A stretch of 64,000 bases of DNA from Casp-actino8 sp044358015 (lineage in GTDB: Bacteria > Actinomycetota > Acidimicrobiia > Acidimicrobiales > Ilumatobacteraceae), in contig JBIKOO010000001.1 in the NCBI GenBank assembly GCA_044358015.1, forward strand, positions 88,977-152,976, in the 5' to 3' direction. Of this stretch, positions 1 to 8,719 are shown one piece after another. A program made the translations under genes and the position numbers. Under the pieces are notes generated by a model that saw only the letters and a program-made list of their open reading frames with translations, did no database searches and was not told the DNA's origin. Each line of letters begins with the position of its first letter. The stretch's first letter is position 1.

Positions 1-216
1 GATATTGCTCCGATGCTCGCGAATATTTCAGCCCCAAGTTTGGTGATTAGTGGAGCACAAGATCGCTGGGTTGATCCTGCCCATGGACACGCATTGTCTG
101 CTGGTATCAAGAACTCAACTTTCCGAACATTGCCAGCTGGACATCTCGTGATTCAAGAACAAGCAGCTGACGTTGCGGCGCTGTTGAACGAACATCTCGT
201 GACCCATCAATCGTGA
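1..216 (+). CDS. alpha/beta-fold hydrolase, C-terminal fragment
   Basis: The reading frame is open from the first base, so the start lies outside the window and only about 71 residues remain. They match the last part of an alpha/beta hydrolase: a beta strand PSLVISGAQD that carries the usual acid residue of the triad (D in GAQDRWVDP), then the strand and loop with the catalytic histidine in LPAGHLVIQEQ, then a closing helix. The nucleophile elbow is not in view, so substrate class cannot be given. The stop overlaps the GTG start of the thioesterase gene that follows, which suggests one transcript. Confidence 0.75.
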   Translation, partial: DIAPMLANISAPSLVISGAQDRWVDPAHGHALSAGIKNSTFRTLPAGHLVIQEQAADVAALLNEHLVTHQS

Positions 217-695
217 CTGCCATGAATGAGCCGTGGCCACGCGCCTCAGAATTTGCAATCCTTTCTTCTGATGTCCACGCCCGTTGGAAGAATTTTGGAA
301 ACTGGGACCGCACATATTTTCCAAAATTGGTTGGGCTTCAGGTTGAGGACATACGACTCGGCTATTGCCGCATGGTTTTGCCCTTTCGCGAGGAACTAGA
401 ACAACCCATGGGAATAGTCCACGGGGGAGCGATCGCCACTCTCATTGATGCCTCAGTCGTGCCGGCAATCGGCAGCGCATACGACAACACCATCGGATAT
501 TCAACAGTGGACCTACATGTGCAGTATCACAATGCCCTCATAAAGGAGGACGCGATCGCCGAAGCATGGGTGACTAAGCGCGGGCGTTCGGTGGTCTTTT
601 GTGAATCCGAAGTGATGGGACGAACAAGCGGCAAGCGGATTGCACGAGGTTTTATGACCTACAACATTTCAACCCTACGACCAATGACCAAGTAG
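213..695 (+). CDS. PaaI-type hotdog thioesterase
   Basis: A 160-residue single hotdog domain. The segment MGIVHGGAIATLIDASVV has the HGG turn and following helix of the PaaI/YbgC-like acyl-CoA thioesterases, and the later strands YSTVDLHVQYHNAL and ARGFMTYNI fit the fold. Such enzymes hydrolyse acyl-CoA or phenylacetyl-CoA-type thioesters in the cytoplasm; the actual acyl group cannot be read from sequence. The GTG at 213 overlaps the upstream TGA (GTGA), favouring translational coupling; an ATG at 222 is an alternative start that would remove three residues. Confidence 0.8.
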   Translation: MTAMNEPWPRASEFAILSSDVHARWKNFGNWDRTYFPKLVGLQVEDIRLGYCRMVLPFREELEQPMGIVHGGAIATLIDASVVPAIGSAYDNTIGYSTVDLHVQYHNALIKEDAIAEAWVTKRGRSVVFCESEVMGRTSGKRIARGFMTYNISTLRPMTK

Positions 696-711
696 TACTC
701 AGCCTCACGAG

Positions 712-1959
712 CTAAGGAGCAACCGTTGTTGTCGCTGCCACACCAGTGCGAGCCGCCAATACTGCGTCATTGATTGCGCCGATTAAATCGTCAGTTTCTT
801 TAGGTTTCGAACCATTGACCAACACTGCGACCACTAAACCATCAGGACGATGCACCACCATTGAATGTACGTTTTCAATACTTCCCGAATGACCCCATTC
901 ACCACTCACAAAGAGACGCAAACCTAAGCCATAATCCCATATCGGAGTTACTGGCTTCGGCGTCGCTGGTCTCTTCATCAGTTTCATGAGATCAGCACTG
1001 AGGATGTGCAATGTTGGAGAATCTTCGTTGATTGAATCAAGCATTTTTGCGACATCAATTGCTGTTGCGACCCACGCACCAGCGGCCCCGAGTTGTTCCA
1101 TATAGGTTCGACCACCCGAGACCGCATGTAATGCGTCGCTCGGCCCAAACTCGTAGGTACCGACTAAACGAAATGATTGAAGGCCCAAAGGTGCGAGAAC
1201 CAATTGTCGCGCCGCATCTTGATACGACAGACCGGTTGCCCGTTCAATCGCTTTGCCGAGCAACGCATAACTGACATTGCCATATTTAAAAGTTGATCCT
1301 GGCTCGGAAGCGAGTGTTTCACCAAGAGCCTCTGTCAGCATTCCCATCTGGTCATAAGAACCCGTATCAAAGAAAATCTTCAGAAAATTTGAGATTCCAG
1401 AAGTGTGGGAGAGCAGTTGTCTGATTGTGATTTTGCGCGCACGTTCATCAGCGAGTGGTAGACCCAGTTCATCGGCAATAAGTCCAACAATTGGTTCATC
1501 TAATTCCAGTTGACTTTGTTCGACCAATTTCAGCACCGTGACTGCAGTCAAGATTTTGCTGATACTGGCAATACGAAAACTTGTCTGCTCATCAACCGCT
1601 CGTAAAGACTTTCGGCTCGACGCAGCGTACGAATGAATCACTTGGCCGTCATACACCACCGCCACTGATACATCTCGAGAACCGGCATCAAGAGTATGTA
1701 ACCGAATGGCTTCATCAAATAGTTCTGGATACGGAAGTGGCTCTTGCATTGTGGGAAACGTCGTTGGCGTGACGGTCACCGGAACAGTTATTGATATCGC
1801 TGTTGTTGATGACACATCAGTTGTACTTACTGCGGTTGATGAAACAGGCAAAGATTCGGCGCTAGTTGAAGCCGGCTCCACCCGTTCTTCAGAACTTGAA
1901 CAAGCAACGAGAAAACTGATCACCGCTAACGATACGACTGATGCTCGTCGACGGATCAT
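712..1959 (-). CDS. beta-lactamase-family serine hydrolase lipoprotein
   Basis: A 415-residue class C beta-lactamase/D-alanyl carboxypeptidase-like protein. The start at 1959 is chosen because its ATG overlaps the upstream TGA (ATGA) and begins a lipoprotein signal: RRR, a hydrophobic stretch and a lipobox LVAC with Cys20. A longer frame to 2019 would bury this signal. A Ser/Thr/Val-rich linker of about 60 residues follows. The three active-site motifs are present: SISK (S132 and K135), YGN and HSG. It should act outside the membrane on peptidoglycan peptides or small esters or amides; true beta-lactam resistance is not implied. It is coupled to two amidohydrolase genes. Confidence 0.85.
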   Translation of the reverse strand: MIRRRASVVSLAVISFLVACSSSEERVEPASTSAESLPVSSTAVSTTDVSSTTAISITVPVTVTPTTFPTMQEPLPYPELFDEAIRLHTLDAGSRDVSVAVVYDGQVIHSYAASSRKSLRAVDEQTSFRIASISKILTAVTVLKLVEQSQLELDEPIVGLIADELGLPLADERARKITIRQLLSHTSGISNFLKIFFDTGSYDQMGMLTEALGETLASEPGSTFKYGNVSYALLGKAIERATGLSYQDAARQLVLAPLGLQSFRLVGTYEFGPSDALHAVSGGRTYMEQLGAAGAWVATAIDVAKMLDSINEDSPTLHILSADLMKLMKRPATPKPVTPIWDYGLGLRLFVSGEWGHSGSIENVHSMVVHRPDGLVVAVLVNGSKPKETDDLIGAINDAVLAARTGVAATTTVAP

Positions 1960-2876
1960 CCTGGCAAGTCTGAAAGACCTAAAACGTTCAGCGCATTCTG
2001 ACGTAAGAACTTTGGCCAAACGTCTTTCTTAAATGGCACCTTGGGCATATCGCCCATGATGCGCTCGTAGGTGAGTCCCATCGGCCAATAGCCGGCGTAA
2101 ATGACCCGATCAGAGCCGCGACTGTTCGCATAGTCGATAATGCGCGGATCGTAATGCTGAGGCGCGAATGCACTCGTTGAGTAGTACAAATTCGGCCACT
2201 TCAACATCAACTTCACCGCCAATTCGGTCCACGGTTGGCAACCATGACGAGTCACGATCTTAAGTTCTGGGAAGTCGTAACAAACGATGTCAAGAAGTTC
2301 CACATGCTGACACATACTTGGCACTCGCGGACCAGGAATTCCGGCGCAGATAAAGATAGGAATACCAAGTTCGGCACAGACCGAATAAATGGGATACCAG
2401 CGCGCGTGGTCAATCGGCACTTGCGGTGTGCAACCCGCAGGAAATGTACCGACAGCCTTCAATCCAAATTCTTCGTACAGCCGGCGAATCTTGCGCACTT
2501 CATCAACACCGTTGTTGGCATCGGCGCTACAGGAGGCGATGAAGCGCTCAGGAAACTGTTGCATGGCGCGAACTCCAGGTTCACCCTCAATGCCGATCAT
2601 GGAACGTTCGATACCAAAGTGATCCATGGTGTTGATGGCGACTTCAACCGGATCAATATCTTCAGTTAAAGCACTCGGCACATTTTGTTTAAAGAGATAT
2701 TCCACGGGGAACATGGTCTCTTTACTTTCCTTGTCACGAATATTGCCGCGGAAAAACTCGTATAAGCGGCGGGGATCGGGATCAGGGAATCCCATCATGG
2801 TCTCGATGATGCCTAGACCACCCGGACCGACCTCAGGCATCGTTGATTCGTGAGTTATTGAACTAGGAGTCGCCAT
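1956..2876 (-). CDS. amidohydrolase 2 family protein
   Basis: A 306-residue TIM-barrel metal-dependent hydrolase of the amidohydrolase_2 (COG2159) type, judged from strands such as LKIVTRHGCQPWTELAVKLM and DRVIYAGYWPMG. The usual N-terminal DxHxH or DxHxxE metal motif is not evident (MMGFPDPDPRRLYEF instead), and the C-terminal FGSDYP motif is replaced by YAGYWP, so metal binding may be altered or lost. The ATG at 2876 follows the upstream TGA after one base, and the gene overlaps the next one. It is probably a divergent partner of the adjacent larger amidohydrolase. Confidence 0.75.
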   Translation of the reverse strand: MATPSSITHESTMPEVGPGGLGIIETMMGFPDPDPRRLYEFFRGNIRDKESKETMFPVEYLFKQNVPSALTEDIDPVEVAINTMDHFGIERSMIGIEGEPGVRAMQQFPERFIASCSADANNGVDEVRKIRRLYEEFGLKAVGTFPAGCTPQVPIDHARWYPIYSVCAELGIPIFICAGIPGPRVPSMCQHVELLDIVCYDFPELKIVTRHGCQPWTELAVKLMLKWPNLYYSTSAFAPQHYDPRIIDYANSRGSDRVIYAGYWPMGLTYERIMGDMPKVPFKKDVWPKFLRQNALNVLGLSDLPG

Positions 2877-2877
2877 C

Positions 2878-4080
2878 TCAGAGACCCAAGAAGTCAATGA
2901 CGTTATGGCGCATGATCTTTTCGATATCAGTTGCGCTAAATCCGTGTAGGTCGTTAATAAAGGTCGTCGGAATTTCTAAACCCTCGGCGTGCGGATAATC
3001 GCTGCCAAACATCAGTCGTTCAACGCCAATTGTTTCAGCTAACAAATGAATGTCGTCTTCATAAAACGGAGCGACCCAAACGTGTTCGCAGAAATCTTCA
3101 ACTGGATCTTTGCCAAACATAAAGGGTTGTTGGGCATAAGCCTTCTTGAACTTCTTGATGAGATTCGGCACCCAATCGGCCCCAGCTTCAATTGATGACA
3201 CGCGTAGTTTTGGATGTCGTGTGAACACACCGTGGCTGACAAGTACGGCAAACATGTCAAAAGGAGCACGGTCACTAGTCATGACTCGCATTGGCGATGA
3301 ACGGAAGGCTTCAAATTCGCCGAAAGGTTCCCAGTCATCGATGTACTTGCCATATCCCGCGTCGCCCGAGTGGAATGCCACCGAGACATTGGCTTCGGCA
3401 AGTCGCGCCCAAAATGGATCAAAGATCTTGTCACCAGGTGAGCGGGTTCCGCCAGTGGGATCGATCGCCGGCGACGTGCGCATAACTACGACTTTCACTC
3501 CATTGGCAATGGCCCAATCGGCCTCTTTCACTGCCCATTCGGGGTCAGCCAAAGTGATGTACGGAGCGCCGTAAATCATGTCCTGGTAGGCGAAACCCCA
3601 GTCCTCGAGCAACCAGCGGTTAAACGCCGAGAATGCCGCACACAGAGCCGGAGGATCGTCGCGCAACGACTCTTCCATACCAACGGCCAGAGTCGGGAAG
3701 AACATCGCCCCAGCGAGACCCTGTTCTTTCATCAGTGCGACTCGGGCATCGCGATTGCGGTAGGCCGGGCTAATGGGATCAAGTTCGCCGAAAAGGGCGC
3801 GCATGTCGCCACCCGAGACTCGGCCGCGGAAATAAGCGTCAAGAGCACCGGGTTTCGACACTGGATTAAAAGTTGGATTCGGGATAAAGCGATTCACCCG
3901 ACCACCGACGAGCAGTCGTTTCTTGCCATCAATTTCGGCCCACTGCATACAACGCTTGGCCATCTCGCGAGGCATATGACGGGTGAATGCGTCTTCGGCT
4001 TCGTAGTAATGATTGTCAGCATCAAATGCTGCGAACCCAAGTTCTACTCGTTGATTCGTTTCAACTGTTGCAACTGCCAT
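2878..4080 (-). CDS. amidohydrolase 2 family protein (catalytic-type)
   Basis: A 400-residue amidohydrolase_2 family enzyme. It has the actinobacterial N-terminal metal motif FDADNHYYE (D-x-D-x-H-x-x-E), an inner His in VAFHSGDAG, and the terminal metal or acid motif MFGSDYPHAEG, so the site looks complete. Relatives hydrolyse or decarboxylate aromatic and lipid-like carboxylates; the substrate is unknown. The start at 4080 is preferred over 4101 because GGAGAC lies seven bases upstream. First gene of a three-gene coupled set with the shorter amidohydrolase and the lipoprotein hydrolase. Confidence 0.85.
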   Translation of the reverse strand: MAVATVETNQRVELGFAAFDADNHYYEAEDAFTRHMPREMAKRCMQWAEIDGKKRLLVGGRVNRFIPNPTFNPVSKPGALDAYFRGRVSGGDMRALFGELDPISPAYRNRDARVALMKEQGLAGAMFFPTLAVGMEESLRDDPPALCAAFSAFNRWLLEDWGFAYQDMIYGAPYITLADPEWAVKEADWAIANGVKVVVMRTSPAIDPTGGTRSPGDKIFDPFWARLAEANVSVAFHSGDAGYGKYIDDWEPFGEFEAFRSSPMRVMTSDRAPFDMFAVLVSHGVFTRHPKLRVSSIEAGADWVPNLIKKFKKAYAQQPFMFGKDPVEDFCEHVWVAPFYEDDIHLLAETIGVERLMFGSDYPHAEGLEIPTTFINDLHGFSATDIEKIMRHNVIDFLGL

Positions 4081-4177
4081 CACGGTCTCCTGACATAACA
4101 CGATTTGCTATTCCCCGCTAAGAACCGTAGTCCAGAGCCTGTCTTAATCTGAACCTTCAACCGCTACTGTTGCCACA

Positions 4178-4918
4178 ATGTGTGGACGTTTTACCTCGCT
4201 AACACCACCGGAAGAACTCGCCGAAATTTTCTCGACTGCACCCCTCAACCCACAATTGTTTGACGAATTTCAACCCAATTTCAATGTCCCACCCACGACC
4301 CGAATCACGGCCGTTGCCCAAGATTCTCTGGGTGTCCGCAAACTCGGTCGTTTTCAATGGGGCCTGGTTCCCAACTGGGCCAAAGACACCTCTGGTAGCG
4401 CTCGTTGCATCAATGCCCGTAGCGAGACCGTTCTTGAGAAACCCTCATTTCGCTCATCGGTGCCAACGAAGCGATGCATTATCCCGATGGATGGTTTTTA
4501 CGAATGGAAGACGATCGGTGCTGCCGTCTCATCTTCGCCTCGTCCCAAACAACCGGTCTATGTCACTCGGCGAGACACCAAGCCTCTAGCGGTGGCAGGT
4601 TTATGGGCATCGTGGCGCGATCGCTCATTGGGCGAGAGTGCCACGTGGTTGCACTCGTGCTGTGTCATTACAACTGAAGCCAACGAAACCATGTCACCGA
4701 TTCATGACCGTATGCCGGTCATTCTTGAGGCTGACGACTGGGCTGATTGGCTCAACGTTGGAGGTGGCTCACATCAAGCAACACCTATTGAACGAATCAT
4801 TGAATTGATGATCCCTGCCGACCCAAACATTCTTGTACCAAATTGGGTCAGCACAGACGTGAACGCCGTACGCAATAACCGCCCCGACCTCATCATTCCC
4901 ATTGAAATCGTCAACTGA
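4178..4918 (+). CDS. SRAP domain protein (HMCES/YedK family)
   Basis: A 246-residue SOS-response-associated-peptidase-fold protein. It begins MCGRFT, so after Met removal Cys2 is the N-terminal nucleophile that cross-links to abasic sites in single-stranded DNA. Other family hallmarks are visible: FNVPPT, INARSETV, IIPMDGFYEWK with the active Glu, and HDRMPVIL with the active His. The family shields abasic sites at replication forks. It stands alone, divergent from the amidohydrolase set, and ends one base before the stop of the convergent HIT gene. Confidence 0.93.
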   Translation: MCGRFTSLTPPEELAEIFSTAPLNPQLFDEFQPNFNVPPTTRITAVAQDSLGVRKLGRFQWGLVPNWAKDTSGSARCINARSETVLEKPSFRSSVPTKRCIIPMDGFYEWKTIGAAVSSSPRPKQPVYVTRRDTKPLAVAGLWASWRDRSLGESATWLHSCCVITTEANETMSPIHDRMPVILEADDWADWLNVGGGSHQATPIERIIELMIPADPNILVPNWVSTDVNAVRNNRPDLIIPIEIVN

Positions 4919-5338
4919 CTAAACGACGTGCTCGTGTCCCGCACTCCGCAGAGCAACGCGAATTTTCTCAGCCGCGCTGTCAAGTAACTCACGATCAATA
5001 CTGGACGCCGCATTAGCAAAAGAAAGTTGCGACATATCTGAAGTAGGAATCACGTGAATGTGAGTATGCGGCACTTCGTAGCCAGCGATGATGACTCCGA
5101 CTCGATCACAACCGAATGCCTCACGTTGAGCAACCCCGATGATTCGTGTGACTGCGAATAAGTGTTCAGTGAGTTCGGGAGATGCATCCACCCAATGGTC
5201 GACTTCTTCTCGGGGCACAACCAAGGCGTGTCCATGAGCCATCGGGTTGATTGACATAAAGACGACACAATGATCGTCCTTCCAAATAAAGGTTCCCGGA
5301 ATTTGACCGTCAATAATGCGCGTAAAGATTGTTGCCAT
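4919..5338 (-). CDS. HIT family nucleotide hydrolase/transferase
   Basis: A 139-residue histidine-triad protein with HTHIH at residues 91-95 (VPHTHIHVIP), preceded by NPMAHGHALVVPR, as in HinT-like proteins. These cleave the phosphoramidate or phosphoanhydride bond of AMP conjugates. The start at 5338 gives a one-base TAATG overlap with the upstream SDR gene; the longer frame to 5380 would run inside that gene. Convergent with the SRAP gene, with no spacer between the two stops. Confidence 0.9.
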   Translation of the reverse strand: MATIFTRIIDGQIPGTFIWKDDHCVVFMSINPMAHGHALVVPREEVDHWVDASPELTEHLFAVTRIIGVAQREAFGCDRVGVIIAGYEVPHTHIHVIPTSDMSQLSFANAASSIDRELLDSAAEKIRVALRSAGHEHVV

Positions 5339-6150
5339 TACACCCAACCTCCTGAAACAGGAAACACATCGCCGATGCAATACGAAGATTCAGGTCCAGC
5401 CAAGAACCGAACCACTTGTGCGAGTTCTTCAGCCTGAGCCAATCGCCCAATAGGTGTTTGCATCCGAATGCCCATCCGCGTCATCTCATCAAATGCATCA
5501 AGCAGGGGAGTGTCAACCCAGCCCGGACACACTGCGTTCACACGTACACCAAACGGTGCAACTTCTTGAGCAGTTGATTTCGTGAAGGCGATGATGCCAG
5601 CTTTGGCCGCGCTGTAATGCGGAGCGCCCGCTGCTGGTCGTAGACCCATGATTGATGAGATATTCACGATCGATCCAAAACGTTGGGGAGTCATGTGCCG
5701 TAAAGCAGCGCGAGTGCCGTAAAAAGTTCCGTAGAGGTGAATCTTGATCATGCGGTCCCATTGCTCGTCACTGAGATCAACTGTGAAATTACCTGGCTCA
5801 AGATCGTCGTAGCGACCTTCCATACGCTTCACTTGGTTCGCCATGTTGATATCGGTTTTGAGTTCATTTCGCGGTGGAGCAATTCCGGCATTGTTGATCA
5901 GAACATCAATCCGACCGTGATGAGCGACAACTCGATCAATCGCGGCGTCAAACGATTTGGAGTCCGCCACGTCAAAGATTGCCGCCTCGCCAGAAACCTC
6001 ATCGGCAACTGCACCGGCAGCCGCTTCGTTGACATCGTTCACCACGACATGGGCTCCATCGTCTGCGAAGCGCCGCGAAAATGCTGCGCCCATGCCAGAA
6101 CCTCCGCCCGTCACGACAACAATTTTTCCTTCGAGAGATCCTGTTTTCAT
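5338..6150 (-). CDS. short-chain dehydrogenase/reductase
   Basis: A 270-residue classical SDR: cofactor loop TGGGSGMG at residues 14-21, NNAG after strand 4, serine in NISSIMG and the YSAAK catalytic pair. Between NNAG and the catalytic Ser there is an extra segment of about 30 residues (around DINMANQVKRMEG) that is longer than usual. Asp at the end of strand 2 (VVVNDVNE) suggests NAD(H) preference. The start at 6150 has GGAGG five bases upstream, and that Shine-Dalgarno lies inside any longer frame. Substrate unknown. Coupled to the HIT gene. Confidence 0.85.
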   Translation of the reverse strand: MKTGSLEGKIVVVTGGGSGMGAAFSRRFADDGAHVVVNDVNEAAAGAVADEVSGEAAIFDVADSKSFDAAIDRVVAHHGRIDVLINNAGIAPPRNELKTDINMANQVKRMEGRYDDLEPGNFTVDLSDEQWDRMIKIHLYGTFYGTRAALRHMTPQRFGSIVNISSIMGLRPAAGAPHYSAAKAGIIAFTKSTAQEVAPFGVRVNAVCPGWVDTPLLDAFDEMTRMGIRMQTPIGRLAQAEELAQVVRFLAGPESSYCIGDVFPVSGGWV

Positions 6151-6230
6151 GCGTGCCTCCATACGCCGACACTATTTCACAAAGCGCCACACCCACGGCA
6201 CACGAGCAGTCAAGAACTAAGGTGAGATTC

Positions 6231-6845
6231 ATGGCTAATCCCGACGAACCCTCAATGAGCCCGGCCGCCGGTTCAGATCAGCGAGTCTGGGGAATTTGGA
6301 CCTGGCCAAATTTCATTACCTTGGTTCGCCTCAGTTGCTTACCCGTCTTTTTGTGGCTTCTTCTCGGGCGAGACGATCGGGCTACTGCAGCTTGGATCCT
6401 GCTGGCGCTAGGTGCAACCGACTGGGTCGACGGTTGGGTCGCCCGGCGTTTCAACCAGGTCAGTGAGTTCGGCAAGATGTTTGATCCGACCGCCGACCGA
6501 CTGCTCTTTATCGTTGGCTTATTTGCCATCATGATCGACGGATCCGCTCCGCTCTGGTTCTGTCTTTTGGTTTTTGTCCGTGAAGTGTTGTTTGGTGGAA
6601 CAGTGGCCATCCTCACACTTTTCTTCAAAATGGAACGCTTCGACGTCACGTATCTCGGCAAGTGGGCCACCTTTTTACTCATGGGCGTTTTCCCCGCCTT
6701 TGTCATGAGCGCAAGCGGCATCCGCTTCCACGAATTTTTCGCCGCGGCCGCCTGGATCGCGGGACCGATTGGACTTGCTCTGAGTTACTACACCGCGTGG
6801 CAATACATCCCGACAATTCGGGCCAATTTAAGGCGCAATCGCTGA
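6231..6845 (+). CDS. pgsA: CDP-diacylglycerol-glycerol-3-phosphate 3-phosphatidyltransferase
   Basis: A 204-residue integral membrane protein with the full CDP-alcohol phosphotransferase signature DG-x2-AR-x8-G-x3-D-x3-D, seen in TDWVDGWVARRF through GKMFDPTADR, preceded by TWPNFITLVR. It makes phosphatidylglycerophosphate from CDP-diacylglycerol and glycerol-3-phosphate on the way to phosphatidylglycerol. The start at 6231 is set by AAGGTGAG a few bases upstream; the frame is open much further back but without support. It heads the glycine-cleavage block, as pgsA does near gcvH in mycobacteria. A phosphatidylinositol-phosphate synthase is a less likely alternative. Confidence 0.85.
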   Translation: MANPDEPSMSPAAGSDQRVWGIWTWPNFITLVRLSCLPVFLWLLLGRDDRATAAWILLALGATDWVDGWVARRFNQVSEFGKMFDPTADRLLFIVGLFAIMIDGSAPLWFCLLVFVREVLFGGTVAILTLFFKMERFDVTYLGKWATFLLMGVFPAFVMSASGIRFHEFFAAAAWIAGPIGLALSYYTAWQYIPTIRANLRRNR

Positions 6846-6880
6846 GAATTTCGCCCGTCATTCACCTCTAGAATGAGGAC

Positions 6881-7261
6881 ATGAATGTGCCTGGCGAACT
6901 GTTGTATTCCAAGGATCACGAGTGGGTGCAACTCACCGGAACAACCGCCCGAATCGGAATTACCGACTTCGCGCAAGATGCTCTCGGAGACGTCGTGTTC
7001 GTTCAAGCGCCAACGCTGGGAGCCAATGTGACTTCAGGCGACTCCATCAGCGAGGTTGAGTCGACTAAGTCAGTCTCTGACATCTACGCACCTGTGACTG
7101 GCGTGGTCTCTGCAGTGAACGAGGCACTCGACAGCGACCCGAGCCTCATCAACTCCGATCCCTACGGCCAAGGTTGGATCTGCGACATTGAGGTTGCTGC
7201 CGACTTTGACTCGGCACATCTTTTGTCAGCGGATGCGTACTCTGAATTTGTGGCAGGCTGA
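6881..7261 (+). CDS. gcvH: glycine cleavage system H protein
   Basis: A 126-residue H protein of normal length. It carries the lipoyl attachment site EVESTKSVSDIYAP with Lys63, and the start LYSKDHEWVQL is typical. The lipoyl arm shuttles the aminomethyl group between GcvP, GcvT and the dihydrolipoyl dehydrogenase. GAGGAC precedes the ATG closely. It lies between pgsA and the GarA-like gene, the same order as in Mycobacterium, and four genes upstream of gcvT. Confidence 0.97.
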   Translation: MNVPGELLYSKDHEWVQLTGTTARIGITDFAQDALGDVVFVQAPTLGANVTSGDSISEVESTKSVSDIYAPVTGVVSAVNEALDSDPSLINSDPYGQGWICDIEVAADFDSAHLLSADAYSEFVAG

Positions 7262-7265
7262 CGAC

Positions 7266-7751
7266 ATGCCAGTTTTTTGTCAAAAGTGTGGTCACCGCAA
7301 CGTCAGTGATTCATTTTTTTGCAGTTCATGTGGTTCGGCACTTGAAGTAGACGGAGACAAGACCGTCGTCATTGCCAAAGTAGATCAGTTACAAGATGCA
7401 CTTGGCCCTCAAGACAATGCGACCATTGATCTTCGTACCTTGCCGAAAAGTTCGGCCACGTTAATGGTGCGCTCGGGCCCACAAGCCGGCGAACGATTTG
7501 TGCTCGATACTTCGATGACGCGACTTGGTCGTCATCCTGACAGCGAAATTTCCCTTGATGACATTTCGGTCTCGCGACGCCACGCCGAAATTGAACGACA
7601 CGGTCAAGAGTACGTCTTACGCGACTCTGGTTCTTTGAATGGGACCTACGTCAATCAGCAGCGAGTTGACTCAGTCGTACTACAACAAGGCGATGAGATT
7701 TTGGTTGGTCGCTTTCGTCTCATCTTCTTAGGACCGGTTGAAGCATCGTGA
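7266..7751 (+). CDS. zinc-ribbon plus FHA domain protein, GarA-like
   Basis: A 161-residue protein. Residues 1-25 form a zinc ribbon with two CxxC pairs (CQKC and CSSC). The C-terminal 100 residues are an FHA domain with LGRHPDSEISLDD, VSRRHAEI and SLNGTYVN, very close to GarA. GarA, phosphorylated by Ser/Thr kinases, controls glutamate and 2-oxoglutarate metabolism. The usual GarA N-terminal ETTS phospho-motif is not seen; DKTVVI is a possible substitute. The start is four bases after gcvH, and the stop overlaps the GTG of the next gene. Role inferred from the domain and from synteny with gcvH-garA. Confidence 0.85.
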   Translation: MPVFCQKCGHRNVSDSFFCSSCGSALEVDGDKTVVIAKVDQLQDALGPQDNATIDLRTLPKSSATLMVRSGPQAGERFVLDTSMTRLGRHPDSEISLDDISVSRRHAEIERHGQEYVLRDSGSLNGTYVNQQRVDSVVLQQGDEILVGRFRLIFLGPVEAS

Positions 7752-8662
7752 CTCAGCGGACGACTGCTGAACGCCCATACCTTTCCATCGGAGAGGTACT
7801 CGGTCTCCTTCTTGAAGAGTTCCCTGATATCACGATTTCAAAGATTCGGTATCTTGAAAGCCAAGGTTTAATTGTTCCAGAACGCACCGCATCGGGATAC
7901 CGGAAGTTCTATGACGAAGACGTCGAACGTTTGCGTTACGTCTTAACAGAACAAAAGGACAATTTTCTTCCTCTACGTGTTATCAAGAATCGCCTTGACA
8001 CACCGCCCGCCGGAATCGAACGTCCAGAACCACAACGTTCAGAACCACAACATTCAGAACCACGCGGCATCAAAAATGTATTGTCAGCTCAAGAGATGGC
8101 GGCACAGGACATTGTCGAACTTGATAGCGACGCAAACGAAGACACCACCGTTATTCCTGACACCAAGACTCATCCTGCTTCACGCGCGCCCAAAGCATTC
8201 CCCATCGTGACCGATCGCCAAAGTCAAAATGCTGCACGACGTCCCGCGCTGCCTGACCCTTCAGACGCGGTTGGTCGTCCGGCTACATATAGCCGTGCCG
8301 AACTGCTCGAGCTTTCGGGACTCGACGAAGCCATATTGAAAGATCTTGAAAGTTTCCACCTCGTGACAGCTCGTCAGGTGGGCAACCAAGGACTCTTCGA
8401 CGAACACGATCTGGCAGTTGCCGAAGTCGCTCGCGGATTCGCCGAAGCTGGCTTTGATGTGCGCCACCTCAAGGCCTGGAAGATTTCGGCCGAACGTGAA
8501 GCTGGCTTGTTTGAGCAACGAGTACTGCCGGTCTTGCGACGTCGTTCACCCGAGTCACGCCAAGAGTCGAATAATCTGCTCGACGATCTCGGCGATCTTG
8601 GAGGCCGATTGCGCGCCATCTTGGTAGCCCGCGCCGTGGCGCCTCTACGCGATTCGCGTTAA
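7748..8662 (+). CDS. MerR-family transcription regulator, FtsR-like
   Basis: A 304-residue regulator. The N-terminal winged helix (LSIGEVLGLL, ISKIRYLESQGL, RTASGYRKFYDEDVERLRYV) is that of the MerR-type FtsR/Rv1828 family. A second helical domain at about residues 175-300 (YSRAELLELSGL and after) resembles a repeat MerR-like effector region. Between them is a long disordered linker with a 15-bp in-frame tandem repeat encoding EPQRS, EPQHS and EPRGI. GTG start overlapping the upstream TGA. FtsR activates ftsZ in corynebacteria, but that target is not shown here. Longer than mycobacterial Rv1828 because of the linker. Confidence 0.8.
   Translation: MTQRTTAERPYLSIGEVLGLLLEEFPDITISKIRYLESQGLIVPERTASGYRKFYDEDVERLRYVLTEQKDNFLPLRVIKNRLDTPPAGIERPEPQRSEPQHSEPRGIKNVLSAQEMAAQDIVELDSDANEDTTVIPDTKTHPASRAPKAFPIVTDRQSQNAARRPALPDPSDAVGRPATYSRAELLELSGLDEAILKDLESFHLVTARQVGNQGLFDEHDLAVAEVARGFAEAGFDVRHLKAWKISAEREAGLFEQRVLPVLRRRSPESRQESNNLLDDLGDLGGRLRAILVARAVAPLRDSR
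8025..8069 (+). repeat. 15-bp in-frame tandem repeat, three units
   Basis: Units CAGAACCACAACGTT, CAGAACCACAACATT and CAGAACCACGCGGCA follow each other without a gap inside the linker of the FtsR-like regulator. The first two differ by one base; the third is diverged in its last third. They encode EPQ-rich pentapeptides, so copy-number change would alter linker length without breaking the frame. Confidence 0.85.
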
Positions 8663-8719
8663 TCAGAATTAACACGGTCTGCAATTAGCCACGGGCATCT
8701 GGGGGAGTACCATCGGCTT

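Noticed and set aside
712..1959. Antibiotic-resistance beta-lactamase
   Set aside because: The fold and SxxK, YxN and HSG motifs fit esterases and peptidases of the same family; nothing points to beta-lactam hydrolysis.
6081..6230. N-terminal extension of the pgsA frame
   Set aside because: It lies over the SDR start on the other strand, has no conserved features, and a clear Shine-Dalgarno precedes ATG 6231.
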